From Acidobacteriota bacterium (lineage in GTDB: Bacteria; Acidobacteriota; Thermoanaerobaculia; UBA5066; Gp7-AA6), in assembly GCA_027307335.1 (NCBI GenBank), contig DAHUXD010000036.1, positions 1 through 64,000 of the forward strand: a stretch of 64,000 nucleotides of DNA. The letters are read 5' to 3'. The translations under genes were made by a program, and so were the position numbers. The notes under the pieces are model-generated. The model was not told the DNA's origin. It did not search any database and saw nothing but the letters and a program-made list of their open reading frames with translations. Below, piece after piece: positions 52,631 through 63,576 of the stretch; within the stretch, counting starts at the first letter, position 1, and every line of letters starts with the position of its first letter.

Positions 52631-53926
52631 TTACAGCTCGACGCGCTGCCACACGACCGCCCCGCCGACGATCGTCGCCGCCGGCGCTCCCGCGAGCTCC
52701 CAGCCGGCGAACGGCGTCGACCTCCCCTTCGAGACGAAGCGGTCGGGATCGACCTTCCAGCGCGCCTCGGGATCGAACAGCGTGAGGTCGGCGGGCGAGC
52801 CGGGCGCGAGCGTGCCGCCGGGCAGCCCGAAGGCGCGCGCGGGTCCGGCGGAGAAGAGCGCCACGAAGCGATTCAGCGACAGCTTGCCGCGGGCGACGAG
52901 CCGGTCGTGGACGACGGAGACCGCCGTCTCGAGGCCGACGACGCCGAAGGGAGCCGAGTCGAAGTCGACCGCCTTCTCGTCCGCGTGGTGCGGCGCGTGG
53001 TCGGTGGCGATCGCGTCGACCGTGCCGTCCTCGAGTCCAGCCACCAGCGCGGCGAGGTCCGACGCCTCGCGCAGCGGCGGGTTCATCTTCACGCGGGTCG
53101 AGAAGGCCGACGCGGCGACCTCCTCGTCCGTCAGGACGAGGTGGTGCGGCGTTGCCTCACAAGTCACTCTGAGTCCGTTCTCCTTTGCCCGCCGGACCAG
53201 CTCGAGGGCGCGCGCCGTCGAGAGGTGCGCCACGTGCAGGCGCCCTCCCGCGGTCTCCGCCACCAGCAGATCGCGTGCCACGGCCGTGGCCTCGGCGATC
53301 GCGGGCTGGCCGGCGAGGCCGAGGCGGGTCGACACCGCGCCCTCGTGCATCGGCGCGCGCTCCGAGAGGCTCCGGTCCTCGGCGTGCTGGACGATCGGGA
53401 GATGGAAGAGCGAGGCGTGCTCGAAGGCGTGGCGCAGCAGCGCGCCGTCCGCCAGCCAGTCGCCGTCGTCCGAGAGGGCCACGGCGCCGGCCTCGGCGAG
53501 CTCGCCGAAGGCCGTCATCTCCTCGCCCTTCCGCCCCTTCGAGATCGCCCCGATCGGGTACAGCCGCGTCCCGCCGATCTCCGCGCCGCGCTCGGCCACG
53601 AACCGGCAGACCTCGCGGGTGTCGATGACCGGCGTCGTGTTCGGCATGGCGCACACCGCGGTAAACCCCCCGGCGGCGGCCGCGGCGAGCCCCGACGCGA
53701 TCGTCTCGGCGTACTCGCGGCCCGGCTCGCGCAGGTGGGCGTGCAGGTCGATGAATCCGGGGAAGACCATCAGCCGGGACGCGTCGAAGACCTCCGCGTC
53801 GCCCGCCTCGATCCGGTCCCCGACCTCGGCGACGACGCCGTCGCGCAAGAGCACGTCGGCGCGCCCGTCGCGGCCGGCGGCGGGATCGACGACGCGGCCC
53901 CCGCGGACGAGGAGCGTTCGGCTCAC
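52631..53926 (-). CDS. pyrC: Dihydroorotase (class I)
   Basis: 431 aa, the class I length. HAHLREPG (HxH metal motif), CAMPNTTPV, then [17 protein letters not shown] and ATDHAPHH with further metal and catalytic residues. Cyclises carbamoyl-aspartate to dihydroorotate. GTG at 53926 overlaps the pyrB stop (GTGA). In many bacteria this class pairs with PyrB as a complex. Last gene of pyrR-pyrB-pyrC. Confidence 0.95.
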   Translation of the reverse strand: MSRTLLVRGGRVVDPAAGRDGRADVLLRDGVVAEVGDRIEAGDAEVFDASRLMVFPGFIDLHAHLREPGREYAETIASGLAAAAAGGFTAVCAMPNTTPVIDTREVCRFVAERGAEIGGTRLYPIGAISKGRKGEEMTAFGELAEAGAVALSDDGDWLADGALLRHAFEHASLFHLPIVQHAEDRSLSERAPMHEGAVSTRLGLAGQPAIAEATAVARDLLVAETAGGRLHVAHLSTARALELVRRAKENGLRVTCEATPHHLVLTDEEVAASAFSTRVKMNPPLREASDLAALVAGLEDGTVDAIATDHAPHHADEKAVDFDSAPFGVVGLETAVSVVHDRLVARGKLSLNRFVALFSAGPARAFGLPGGTLAPGSPADLTLFDPEARWKVDPDRFVSKGRSTPFAGWELAGAPAATIVGGAVVWQRVEL

Positions 53927-54870
53927 GCCTCGCCCTCCCACGGATGCCCGCCGAGGAGCAGGTAGAGGACGGCCATCCGCACGGCGACGCCGTTCGCGAC
54001 CTGTTCGAGGATGACGGACCGTCCCGAGTCGGCGACGTCGGAGGCGATCTCGACGCCGCGGTTCATCGGTCCGGGGTGCATCACGATCGCGTCCTTCTTC
54101 GCGCGCGCGAGCCGCTTCGCGTCGAGCCCGTAGTGGCGGAAGTACTCGCGCACCGAGGGGAAGAGGGACTTGCCCTGCCGCTCGAGCTGCATCCGGAGCA
54201 TCATCACGACGTCGGCGCTCTCGAGCGCCGCGTCGAAGTCGGTCGTCGCCGCGACCCCCATCTCCTCGATGCGCGGCGGGAGCAGCGTCGGCGGCGCGCA
54301 GACGGTGACCTTCGCTCCCATCGTCTTCAGCAGCCAGATGTTCGAGCGGACCACCCGCGAGTGCGCGATGTCGCCGACCATCGACACGTTCAGCCCCTCG
54401 AGGCGGCCGAGACGCTGGCGGATCGTGAGCGCGTCGAGGAGGGCCTGCGTCGGGTGCTCGTGCGCGCCGTCGCCCGCGTTGACGACGCCCGCCTTGAGGT
54501 GGCGCGCGAGGAAGTGCGGCACGCCCGGCGAGGAGTGGCGGATGACGATCAGGTCGGGCGACATCGCCTGGAGGTTGCGCGCGGTGTCGAGGAGCGACTC
54601 GCCCTTCTCGACCGAGCTCCCCTTCGCGGAGAAGTTCAGCGAGTCCGCCGACAGCCACTTCTCGGCGGTCTCGAACGAGAACCGCGTCCGCGTCGAGGCC
54701 TCGAAGAAGAGGTTGACGACCATGCGTCCGCGCAGCGCGGGCACCTTCTTGATCGGCCGCTGCCCGATCGAGCGCATGGACTCCGCGGTGTCGAGGAGAA
54801 GCGTGATCTCGTCGGGAGTCAGCGGTTCGATCCCGACGAGGTCCTTGGAGCGGAGGGCGGCGACCGTCAA
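53923..54870 (-). CDS. pyrB: Aspartate carbamoyltransferase catalytic chain
   Basis: 315 aa. Carbamoyl-phosphate site [29 protein letters not shown] and the C-terminal [11 protein letters not shown]. Forms carbamoyl-aspartate in de novo pyrimidine synthesis. TTG start at 54870, 7 bp after pyrR. No regulatory pyrI gene is seen. Coupled to pyrC. Confidence 0.96.
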   Translation of the reverse strand: MTVAALRSKDLVGIEPLTPDEITLLLDTAESMRSIGQRPIKKVPALRGRMVVNLFFEASTRTRFSFETAEKWLSADSLNFSAKGSSVEKGESLLDTARNLQAMSPDLIVIRHSSPGVPHFLARHLKAGVVNAGDGAHEHPTQALLDALTIRQRLGRLEGLNVSMVGDIAHSRVVRSNIWLLKTMGAKVTVCAPPTLLPPRIEEMGVAATTDFDAALESADVVMMLRMQLERQGKSLFPSVREYFRHYGLDAKRLARAKKDAIVMHPGPMNRGVEIASDVADSGRSVILEQVANGVAVRMAVLYLLLGGHPWEGEA

Positions 54871-54877
54871 TCCGTTC

Positions 54878-55435
54878 CTATTGCGGCCGCTCGAGGATCC
54901 AGACCTCGTCCGAGCCGTCGGTCTCCTGGAAGAGGACCTGGATCGTCTCCCGGTTCGCGGTCGGCACGCTCTTGCCGACGTAGTTGGCCTCGATCGGGAA
55001 TTCGCGATGGCCGCGGTCGATTAAAACCGCGAGCCGGATCGCGCGCGGCCGGCCGAGGTCGATGACGCCGTCGAGCGCCGCGCGGATCGTCCGCCCGGTG
55101 TAGAGGACGTCGTCGCAGAGGAGCACGGTGCGGCCGTTCAAGTCGAAGTCGATCTCGGTCTTCTTCAGGAGGGGCTGCGGCGCGACCGTCGAGAGGTCGT
55201 CGCGGTAGAGCGTGATGTCGAGCGTGCCGACCGGGAAGTGCCCCCCCGGGACGAGGTCGGCGAGGCGGGTGGCGAGGCGGTTCGCGAGCGGGACGCCGCG
55301 CGTCCGGATCCCGATGAGGGCGAGGCCGGACAGGTCCTTCTGGCGTTCCGCGATCTCGTGGGCCATGCGGTCGACCATCCGGCGGATGCGGTCCGCGTCG
55401 AGAATGCGCGCCTTGCGGATCAGGTCCTCGCTCAA
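54878..55435 (-). CDS. pyrR: Bifunctional pyrimidine operon regulator / uracil phosphoribosyltransferase PyrR
   Basis: 185 aa. PRPP-binding loop [20 protein letters not shown]-terminal region with [18 protein letters not shown]-terminal [17 protein letters not shown] all specific for PyrR. Usually binds the 5' leader of pyr mRNA in response to UMP to favour termination and has uracil phosphoribosyltransferase activity. Start is TTG at 55435, only 9 nt after the -10, so no leader is available for that mode of action. Confidence 0.95.
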   Translation of the reverse strand: MSEDLIRKARILDADRIRRMVDRMAHEIAERQKDLSGLALIGIRTRGVPLANRLATRLADLVPGGHFPVGTLDITLYRDDLSTVAPQPLLKKTEIDFDLNGRTVLLCDDVLYTGRTIRAALDGVIDLGRPRAIRLAVLIDRGHREFPIEANYVGKSVPTANRETIQVLFQETDGSDEVWILERPQ

Positions 55436-55444
55436 ATCCGCGCG

Positions 55445-55473
55445 AGTCTATGGGGTCGGTCCCGGGGCGTCAA
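55445..55473 (-). promoter_or_regulatory. pyrR operon promoter (TTGACG-17-TAGACT)
   Basis: Minus-strand -35 TTGACG at 55468-55473, 17-bp spacer and -10 TAGACT at 55445-55450. The TTG start of pyrR lies 9 nt on. A close sigma-70 consensus match and the clearest leaderless-type promoter with yefM. Confidence 0.75.
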
Positions 55474-55541
55474 GGAAACGGCCGAAACCGGGCGCGGGCC
55501 CGGCGATTCGGCGTTAAAATCGGGGCAAAGAACGGAGTCCC

Positions 55542-57443
55542 ATGGTCATTTACAACGCCGCCACGCGCGAGCTGACCGCGAAGATCGTGTACTACGGCCC
55601 GGGTCTCTGCGGGAAGACCACGAACCTGAAGGTCCTGCACGACCGGCTCGAGCCCGGCACCGCCGGCAAGCTCCTGAACCTTCAGACGCAGACCGACCGC
55701 ACGATCTACTTCGACCTGCTGCCGGTCGAGCTCGGCGACATCAAGGGCTACAAGATCCGCTTCCAGCTCGCGACGGTTCCCGGTCAGACCGCGTTCAACG
55801 AGACGCGCCGCGTGGTGCTCAAGGGCGTCGACGGCGTCGTGTTCGTGGCCGACTCGCAGTGGACCATGCTCCCGAAGAACCTCGAGAGCTGGCAGAACCT
55901 GAAGGACAACCTCAAGTCGAACGACATCTCGTTCGAGAAGATCCCGATCGTCATCCAGTACAACAAGCGCGACCTCGGGGACATCCTCGCGGTCGACGCC
56001 ATGCAGGAGGCGCTGGGGCTCTCCTCGTACCCGTTCGTCGAGGCCGTCGCCTCGGCCGGCCGCGGCGTGACCGAGACGTTCAAGCTGATCTCGAAGCTCA
56101 CGTTCGTCGACCTGCTCCGCCGGCTCCAGGGCAAGCGGGCCGAGGAGGCGGCGGCCGCCGGCGCCGTCGAGCCGCCGAGCGAGGGGCGCCCGGACGACCT
56201 GCAGACGTGGAAGGACTCGCTCCTGAATCGCGAGTCGCAGTCGACGATCCAGATCCCGCGCGCGCCCGCGCGCCCGCTGTCGCTGGTGCCGCCGGTCCAC
56301 GACGAGGCGCCGTTCGACACGACCGAGCTCGGCCGCGGCGTCGACGACGAGGACGAGAGCCCCTACGCCGTTCCGGAACCGCCGGGCCTCGAGCCCGGGC
56401 CGCCGATGCCGCTCGCGCCGAGTCCGTCGGCGACGATCCAGATGGACATCATCGGCATGGAGGAGATCGGCAGCACGATCGACCCGCCGGAGGAGCTGAC
56501 GCCCGCCGACGAGATCGACGAAATCGAGGCGATCGAGCCCGGGGAGATCGCGGCGCCCGCCCCGCCCCACCGTGCCGAGGCGGCCTTCGTGCCGAGCGAG
56601 GCCGTCAGCGACGAGCGCCTCGAGCTCCTCGAGCAGCGCCTGCGCGAGGCCGCGGGCCGCACCGCCGGCGAGCGCGAGGCGGTCGAACGGCTCGGCGCGA
56701 GCGTCTCGGCGGTCCAGGAACGCACCGAGGCGGCGCTCGAGCACATCGCCGCCCTCGCCGATCGCCTGAACGCGCTCGAGAACGGCGTCGGCGGCGTCCA
56801 CGAGGCGCTCGCGGCGCTCCAGCAGCGCCTCGGTCCGCTCGAGGCCGGCGCCGGCCGCCACGACGAGATGCAGCAGGCGATCCAGGCCTTCGAGCACGGG
56901 CTCCGGGGCGTCGAGGAGCGGATGGGCGCCGAGGCGACGCGCCAGCGCAAGGACGCGGACGACCTCGGAATGGCCCTCCACGCCCTCGGCGAGCGGTTCC
57001 AGAACGACGAGCGCTTCCGCGCGCTGTCCTCTCTGCACGAGCGCTTCCAGGCGATGGAGCAGCAGGTCGCGGTCCTCCTCTCGCAGACGGGTTCGCACGA
57101 GGACCAGATGAGCTCGGTGCGCTGGCTCGCCGAGACGATCCCTCAGCTCGAGGCGCGGGTCACGGCGCTTTCCGCGCACGGAGAACGGCTCGGCGAGATC
57201 GAGGGGCGGCTCGAGAACACGGTCCGGCAGCATCGCGAGCTCGAGTCCACCTTCGAGGAGAAGACGCAGCAGGGCCGCCGCGAGGCCGAGGACATCCGGT
57301 CCCAGATCGCGCCGCTCCTCGAGGAGCGCGTGCGCCGGCACGAGTCCGACGCGCTGCTCTTCTCCGAGATGGAGCGCCTGCGCGAGTCGCTGTCGGAGTC
57401 GCTCCACGACCTCGCGGACCGGCTGCGCAACACCGTTCGCTAA
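55542..57443 (+). CDS. MglA-like small GTPase fused to a long coiled-coil tail
   Basis: 633 aa. Residues 1-200 are an MglA/Arf-type GTPase: G1 GPGLCGKTT (19-27), G3 TVPGQ (78-82) and G4 NKRD (141-144). A Pro/Glu-rich disordered linker spans about 200-350, and residues about 355-633 form a long heptad-rich coiled coil with repeated LE.R and ALEHIAAL-type units. MglA controls cell polarity and motility and is normally about 195 aa on its own. The extension may give self-assembly or anchoring. No MglB (roadblock) gene is adjacent. TAAAAT at 55515 and GGAG precede the ATG. Confidence 0.85.
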   Translation: MVIYNAATRELTAKIVYYGPGLCGKTTNLKVLHDRLEPGTAGKLLNLQTQTDRTIYFDLLPVELGDIKGYKIRFQLATVPGQTAFNETRRVVLKGVDGVVFVADSQWTMLPKNLESWQNLKDNLKSNDISFEKIPIVIQYNKRDLGDILAVDAMQEALGLSSYPFVEAVASAGRGVTETFKLISKLTFVDLLRRLQGKRAEEAAAAGAVEPPSEGRPDDLQTWKDSLLNRESQSTIQIPRAPARPLSLVPPVHDEAPFDTTELGRGVDDEDESPYAVPEPPGLEPGPPMPLAPSPSATIQMDIIGMEEIGSTIDPPEELTPADEIDEIEAIEPGEIAAPAPPHRAEAAFVPSEAVSDERLELLEQRLREAAGRTAGEREAVERLGASVSAVQERTEAALEHIAALADRLNALENGVGGVHEALAALQQRLGPLEAGAGRHDEMQQAIQAFEHGLRGVEERMGAEATRQRKDADDLGMALHALGERFQNDERFRALSSLHERFQAMEQQVAVLLSQTGSHEDQMSSVRWLAETIPQLEARVTALSAHGERLGEIEGRLENTVRQHRELESTFEEKTQQGRREAEDIRSQIAPLLEERVRRHESDALLFSEMERLRESLSESLHDLADRLRNTVR

Positions 57444-57449
57444 ACGAAA

Positions 57450-57483
57450 CCCCTCTCCCCCCGGGAGAGGGGCAGGGGTGAGG
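57450..57483. repeat. REP-like palindromic repeat (reverse copy)
   Basis: Hairpin CCCCTCTCCC - CCC - GGGAGAGGGG (57450-57472), then CAGGGGTGAG. It matches the reverse complement of the 1744-1829 repeats with a few changes and lies between the convergent ends of the MglA-like gene and era. Likely a bidirectional terminator or mRNA-end hairpin. Confidence 0.8.
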
Positions 57484-57502
57484 GGAACCCGGAAGCCGCG
57501 CT

Positions 57503-58399
57503 CTAGGTCTTCCCTCCCCTCAGCCGCGACAGGAACCTCTCGTCGTTGCGCCAGTCCGGCTGCACCCGGACGGTCAGCTCCAGATAGAAGCGCCGCCCGA
57601 GCTCGCGCTCGAGCTCCTCGCGAGCGGCCTGGCCGATCGACCGGATCATCGCGCCGCCCTTCCCGACCACGATCCCCTTCTGGCCCTCGCGCTCGACGAC
57701 GATCGTCGCGGTCACGACCGTGATGTCCGGGTCGGCGCCCGGGCGCACCGACTCGATCACGACGGCGTGGGCGAACGGGATCTCGTCCCGCGTGCGCTCG
57801 AGGAGCTTCTCGCGGATCACCTCGCCGATCCACTCGGTCTCGGGGGTGGCGGTCAGGAAGTCGGCCGGATAGGCCGCGTCGCCCTCCGGAAGCCGGCCCG
57901 CGAGCACCGCGAACAGCCGGTCGACGTTCTCCCCCGTCCTCGCCGAGACCGGCACGAGGTCGGCGAAGCCGCGGTACACGGGATCCCCGCCGAGCGCGGC
58001 GAGGATGGGCAGGAGCCGGTCCTTCTTCAAGAGGTCGATCTTGTTGACGGCGAGCACGACCGGCGTGCCCGCGTTGCGGCAGAGGCCGGCGACGGCCGCG
58101 TCCCCCGCGCCGCGCTCCTCGGCGGCGTCGACGACGAAGAGGATGCCGTCGGCGCCGGACAGCGCGTCGGTCGCCTCGCGCACCATGGCCGAGTTCATCC
58201 GGTACTGCGGGCGGTGGATCCCGGGCGTGTCCACGAGCGCGATCTCGGCGTCGGGACGCCGGGCCACGCCGAGAATGCGCGACCGCGTCGTCTGCGGCTT
58301 GTCGGAGACGATCGCCACCTTCTCGCCGACGAGGGCGTTGACGAGCGTGGACTTGCCGGCGTTGGGCCGGCCGACGACCGCGATCTCGCCGACCCTCAT
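57503..58399 (-). CDS. era: GTPase Era
   Basis: 298 aa. G1 GRPNAGKST, G2/G3 with KPQTTRSR and DTPGIHRP, G4 NKID, and a C-terminal KH domain (ILVVEREGQKGIVVGKGGAMIRSIG-like core). Binds 16S rRNA 3' end and helps 30S maturation. ATG at 58399. Member of the phoH-yqfF-ybeY-CorC-era cluster. Ends at the REP-like hairpin. Confidence 0.96.
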   Translation of the reverse strand: MRVGEIAVVGRPNAGKSTLVNALVGEKVAIVSDKPQTTRSRILGVARRPDAEIALVDTPGIHRPQYRMNSAMVREATDALSGADGILFVVDAAEERGAGDAAVAGLCRNAGTPVVLAVNKIDLLKKDRLLPILAALGGDPVYRGFADLVPVSARTGENVDRLFAVLAGRLPEGDAAYPADFLTATPETEWIGEVIREKLLERTRDEIPFAHAVVIESVRPGADPDITVVTATIVVEREGQKGIVVGKGGAMIRSIGQAAREELERELGRRFYLELTVRVQPDWRNDERFLSRLRGGKT

Positions 58400-58417
58400 C
58401 GCGTTCGGGCTCGCCGG

Positions 58418-59674
58418 CTAGGAGGTCTTGCGGACGGGCGCCTCGACGCCCGCCGGCGCCGCGCCGACCGGCTCGATGCGCACGCGGTGGACGCGGCGCC
58501 GGTCGGCCTCCTCGACCGTGAACCGGAGGTCCGATTCCCGGAACGTCTCGCCCGGCTTCGGGATGTGCCCGAGGCGGCTGGCGAGGAAGCCGCCCACGGT
58601 CGTGAACTCCTCCCCCTCCGGGCCCCGCGCGAACAGGTCCCGGACGACCTCGATGTTGGCCTTCCCCGACACGGAGTACGCGTTCTCTCCGGAGCGCGTG
58701 ACCGGCTCCCGCTCGTCCTCGTGCTCGTCGGAGATCTCGCCGACGATCTCCTCGAGGAGGTCCTCGACCGTGACGAGCCCCGACACGCCGCCGTACTCGT
58801 CCACGACGATCGCCATCCAGAGGTGGCGGCGCTGGAACTCCCGGAGCAGCTCCGAGACCTTCTTCGTCTCGGGCACGAAGTAGGCCTCGCGCATCACGGC
58901 CGCCACGGTGCCCGCCGCGCCGGACCGGACGACCTCGAGCGCATCCTTGACGTGCACGACGCCGACGACCGTGTCGATCGAGCCGCGGACGACCGGGATG
59001 CGCGAGTACTTGGACTCGACGAAGAGATCGAAGAGAACCGTCAGCGACGCGGCGACGTCGATCCAGACGATGTCGGTGCGGGGCGTCATCACCTCGCGCA
59101 CGCGCGTGTCTCCGAAGTCGACGATCGACATGAGGAGCTTCTCCTCGTCCTTCTCGAGGATGCCCTCCTGGCGGCCGACGTCGATGTAGGCGCGGACCTC
59201 CTGCTCCGTCGCCTCGGCGGGCGCCGGCGCGGGCGCGCGGCCGGCGAAGATGCGGCGAATGAAGAAACCGATCGGCCACAGCAGCCAGGAGGCGGCGGTG
59301 ACGAGCGGGAGGAGGCTGCCGACGATCCGCTCCGGGTCGCGGTTCGCGTCGCGGCGGAGGATCACGATCTCGGTCAGGAGCCAGCCGACGACGAAGGAGG
59401 CGCCGCCCCAGAGCCAGGGCCGGTGGACCTCCCACGTCTCGAGCGCGGAGACGGTCGTCAGGAGGCCCGCGAGGAGGAGCGCCTGGACCAGGACCTTCGT
59501 CGTCGTGCGCACGATCTCGACCTCGCCCGCGCCGGAGAGCAGGCGCGCGCGCTCCGGGTGCTCCTCGAGGAGCCCGCGGACCTTGATCGGCGAGAGGCGG
59601 TCGAGCGCCAGCGCGAACGACTCGAAGAGCAGGAACGCGCCGTAGCAGAAGGCGGCCGAGAGGATCGCGATCAC
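58418..59674 (-). CDS. CorC/HlyC-type membrane protein with CBS pair (CNNM family)
   Basis: 418 aa. N-terminal DUF21 membrane domain of about three or four helices, a CBS domain pair (from [14 protein letters not shown] to [25 protein letters not shown]), and a C-terminal CorC_HlyC domain. Family members take part in magnesium or cobalt efflux. GTG at 59674 overlaps the ybeY stop (GTGA). This order is typical around ybeY. Confidence 0.9.
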   Translation of the reverse strand: MIAILSAAFCYGAFLLFESFALALDRLSPIKVRGLLEEHPERARLLSGAGEVEIVRTTTKVLVQALLLAGLLTTVSALETWEVHRPWLWGGASFVVGWLLTEIVILRRDANRDPERIVGSLLPLVTAASWLLWPIGFFIRRIFAGRAPAPAPAEATEQEVRAYIDVGRQEGILEKDEEKLLMSIVDFGDTRVREVMTPRTDIVWIDVAASLTVLFDLFVESKYSRIPVVRGSIDTVVGVVHVKDALEVVRSGAAGTVAAVMREAYFVPETKKVSELLREFQRRHLWMAIVVDEYGGVSGLVTVEDLLEEIVGEISDEHEDEREPVTRSGENAYSVSGKANIEVVRDLFARGPEGEEFTTVGGFLASRLGHIPKPGETFRESDLRFTVEEADRRRVHRVRIEPVGAAPAGVEAPVRKTS

Positions 59675-60132
59675 CGCCGAACGCCCCCCGGACGGCCCGC
59701 GTCCGCAATCCCCAGGCGCCGGCGCACCCGCGCCTCGAGCGCGTCCATCTCGCCGTCGTCGGTCTCGTGGTCGTAACCCATCAGGTGCAGCAGCCCGTGG
59801 ACGAGGAGCCGGTCGATCTCCCGGGCGGCCGGCTCGCGCCGCCGCCGCGCCTCGCGCGCCGCGTACGGCACCGAGATGACGATGTCGCCGAGGAAGCCGT
59901 TCGCGGCACCCCCGGCGGGAAACGCCAGCACGTCCGTCGAGCGGTCCTTGCCGCGCCAGCGGCGGTTGAGCGTCTTCATCCGCGCGTCCGAGCAGAACAG
60001 CACGGACACACCGGGGGTCAGGCTTAAGCCTGACCCCGCTTCCCGCGCCGCGCGCGCCGCCTTCGAGAGCAGCCGCCGCACCCGCAGGGGGCCCGGGGCC
60101 CCGGCCGCGGTCGCCCGCACGTCGATCTCCAT
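59671..60132 (-). CDS. ybeY: Endoribonuclease YbeY with palindromic repeat in its coding sequence
   Basis: 153 aa. Zinc motif HGLLHLMGYDHETD and the upstream RWRGKDRSTDVLAFP are characteristic. Needed for 16S rRNA 3' end maturation and quality control. Residues 32-40 (AGSGLSLTP) are encoded by a perfect 24-bp palindrome (60014-60037), at the junction between the N-terminal helix and the first strand. ATGA overlap with the 7TM-HD gene upstream. Confidence 0.95.
   Translation of the reverse strand: MEIDVRATAAGAPGPLRVRRLLSKAARAAREAGSGLSLTPGVSVLFCSDARMKTLNRRWRGKDRSTDVLAFPAGGAANGFLGDIVISVPYAAREARRRREPAAREIDRLLVHGLLHLMGYDHETDDGEMDALEARVRRRLGIADAGRPGGVRR
60014..60037. repeat. Perfect 24-bp palindrome inside ybeY
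   Basis: GGGGTCAGGCTT followed by its exact reverse complement, with no spacer. Reads in frame through ybeY. No second copy was noticed in this window. Confidence 0.85.
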
Positions 60133-62435
60133 CAGACCGCCCTCGGCCCCGTGGCGGTGTCGGCGCTCCGGCGGCGGGACCGCTCGCGATTGAAGTCGAA
60201 GCCCGGGTAGTCGATCCGGTGGTGGAAGACCGTGGTGACCGTGCGCTCGAGCGCCTCGACGATCACCGAGAGGTCGCGCATCGTCAGGTCGCACTCGTCG
60301 AACTGCCCGTCCCGGAGGCAGTCGTCGACGATCTGGCGAATCATCGCGCGGATCTTCGCGGGCGTCGGCTCGATGAGCGTCCGCGAGGCCGCCTCGACGG
60401 CGTCCGCGATCATCAGGATGCCGAGGATGCGCGTCGACGGCTTCGGCCCCGGGTAGCGGTACTCGGTCTCCGCGACCTCCTCGCCGGGGGCCGCCTTGCT
60501 GACGGCCTTCTGGAAGAAGTACCGGATCAGCTTCGTCCCGTGGTGCTCGCGGATCGCGGTGACGATCGGCTCGGGGAGCCGGGCGCGCCGGGCCATCTCG
60601 ACGCCCTCCTTCACGTGCGCCGCGATGATGAGCGCGCTCATCGAGGGCTCGAGCCGGTCGTGCCGGTTGTAGCCCTTCGCCTGGTTCTCGATGAAGTAGT
60701 CGGGCATCTTGGTCTTGCCGATGTCGTGGTAGTAGCCCGACACGCGCGCGAGCAGGGAATCGGCGCCGATCGCCTCCGCCGCCGCCTCGGCGAGGTGACC
60801 GAGCATCAGCGAGTGCTGGTACGAGCCCGGCGCCTCGAGCGCGAGCGTGCGGAGAAGCGGCAGGTTCTGGTTCGACAGCTCGAGCAGCCGGATGTCGGTC
60901 ACGACCGAGAAGAGGTGCTCGAACACCGGCAGCATCAGCGCGACCACCATCGAGACGGTCAGGCCGCCGGCGACGCCCGCGAGCGCATCGAAGAGGAAGT
61001 CCCAGCCCCACGGTCCCGCGTTCAGGAAGTGCAGCGCGACGATCGCGACGAGGTTGCCGCTGGCGACGATGCCGCCCATCGCGAGGAGGACGCTGCGCGC
61101 GCCGACGCGCCCCAGCCCGTAGATTCCGGCGAGCGATCCGACCACCGAGAAGAGCGCGAAAGGGAACGACAGGCCCATCAGGACGCCCGCGCCGAGCGAG
61201 AACACGAGCGCGACGAGGAGCGCGGGGCCCATGCCGGCCACGAGGCTCACCACGATCGGCCCGGCCGCGAACGGGATCGCGAAATTGACGGCGCCGGACG
61301 CCCCCTCGAGGCTCGGCGACAGGGCCTGCGCGAGCGCGTAGGTGGCCCGCGTGACGAACGCGAACACGATCCCCGTCGCGAGCACCGATCCGAAGACGAC
61401 GCCCGGCGAGCGCTCCCGCCGGCGGCGCCGCTGCCGGCGCGCGTCGAGCCAGAACGCCGCGGCGGCGAGGACCTGGAGAATCAGGATCCCCGTCACCTTC
61501 ACCCAGGAGGATGGGTCCGAGGCGGACGCGCGGATCGCGGCGATCCACTGCGCGGTGCGCGGCGTGATCTCGTCGCCCCGGCGCACGATGACCTTGCCGC
61601 GCGGCAGCCGCGTGAACACGCTCTCGACGCCGCGCGCGGCGTCGGCACGGCGCTCGGCGGTCAGGGGCGCGTCGTAGACCAGGTTCGGACGCAGCGTCGC
61701 GGCGAGGAACGCGGCGACCTCGGCGCGCTCGCGCGGCGTGAACGGGCTGTCGGCGAGCCGCGATGCGATCGCCGAGCGCGCCTCGTTGCCGAACTCGATC
61801 GCCCCGCTCTCGCGGCGGCGGCTCTCGCGGCCGGACGACGTGTCGCGCGCCGTGATGCCGCGGCTCCTCGCCTCCGGCGCGAGGTCCCGATGGTCGATCA
61901 CGCCGCCCCGGTAGAGATCGAGCCCGATGACCGCGAACTGGTCCTCGAGCCGGGCCGAAAAGCCCTGTCGGGCGAGCGCGGCCAGGGCCTCGTCTCCGAT
62001 CGGCAGCGCGAACGCGTCGGCGAGCTCGGGCGTGACACGCCCTTTCGGGCGGGTGTGAGCGAAGGCCGTGCGCGCCTTCTCGAAGGACTCGCGCAGCTGC
62101 GACTCGAAGCGCGCGGGCGCCCCCGCGTCGTAGTCGTAGATCGGCAGGACCTCGGCCGAAACCTCGGCACGGCGCCGGGCCGTCGCGTCGGGGTCCGGGA
62201 CGATCAGGTCCCGCGGTGCGACGATGTCCCGCGGCGCGACCATGCCCGGGACCGCGGGGCGGTCGCGGAAGGACAGCGTCGGCGAGAAGCAGAGCGTCGT
62301 CGCGATGACGTACGCGATGGCCCAGAGCAGCGGCCGGACGCGCACCGCGGGCCGTTCGCCGTCTTCGCGCGAGGGCGGCGGCGGCGTCTTCTGAAAATCG
62401 ATCGTCGTGCGCCCGGGGGGCGCGCCCGTGGACAT
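60132..62435 (-). CDS. 7TM-HD family protein (YqfF/PgpH-like)
   Basis: 767 aa. One helix at about residue 35, a large extracytoplasmic 7TMR-HDED domain (about 60-320), seven membrane helices (about 320-520), and a cytoplasmic HD domain with YYHDIGKTKMPDYFIENQ and REHHGT. PgpH-type proteins hydrolyse c-di-AMP. ATG at 62435, 10 bp after phoH. The gene overlaps ybeY by four bases. No c-di-AMP synthase is in this window. Confidence 0.9.
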   Translation of the reverse strand: MSTGAPPGRTTIDFQKTPPPPSREDGERPAVRVRPLLWAIAYVIATTLCFSPTLSFRDRPAVPGMVAPRDIVAPRDLIVPDPDATARRRAEVSAEVLPIYDYDAGAPARFESQLRESFEKARTAFAHTRPKGRVTPELADAFALPIGDEALAALARQGFSARLEDQFAVIGLDLYRGGVIDHRDLAPEARSRGITARDTSSGRESRRRESGAIEFGNEARSAIASRLADSPFTPRERAEVAAFLAATLRPNLVYDAPLTAERRADAARGVESVFTRLPRGKVIVRRGDEITPRTAQWIAAIRASASDPSSWVKVTGILILQVLAAAAFWLDARRQRRRRRERSPGVVFGSVLATGIVFAFVTRATYALAQALSPSLEGASGAVNFAIPFAAGPIVVSLVAGMGPALLVALVFSLGAGVLMGLSFPFALFSVVGSLAGIYGLGRVGARSVLLAMGGIVASGNLVAIVALHFLNAGPWGWDFLFDALAGVAGGLTVSMVVALMLPVFEHLFSVVTDIRLLELSNQNLPLLRTLALEAPGSYQHSLMLGHLAEAAAEAIGADSLLARVSGYYHDIGKTKMPDYFIENQAKGYNRHDRLEPSMSALIIAAHVKEGVEMARRARLPEPIVTAIREHHGTKLIRYFFQKAVSKAAPGEEVAETEYRYPGPKPSTRILGILMIADAVEAASRTLIEPTPAKIRAMIRQIVDDCLRDGQFDECDLTMRDLSVIVEALERTVTTVFHHRIDYPGFDFNRERSRRRSADTATGPRAV

Positions 62436-62445
62436 CCGCGCCGCC

Positions 62446-63465
<1,020 letters not shown>

Positions 63466-63576
63466 CGGCGCAGCTCCTTGAAGGGGAAAACGGTACCACG
63501 GCCGGGGGGGCCCCTGCGGCCGGCCCCCTCCAGCTCGTCAAGCGACTGCAGGACAAGGAGTTGTCCCGCTCTTCCC

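Noticed and set aside
55470-59708. Very long open frame (1412 codons) on the minus strand through the MglA-like gene, era and part of the CorC-like gene
   Set aside because: It lies opposite or out of frame with well-recognised genes and its composition is the Arg/Gly/Pro-rich pattern of GC-rich shadow frames.
63481-63576. G/C-rich hairpin between phoH and the DUF4410-like gene as terminator
   Set aside because: Several overlapping pairings of G and C runs are possible and no T run follows, so a terminator is not supported.
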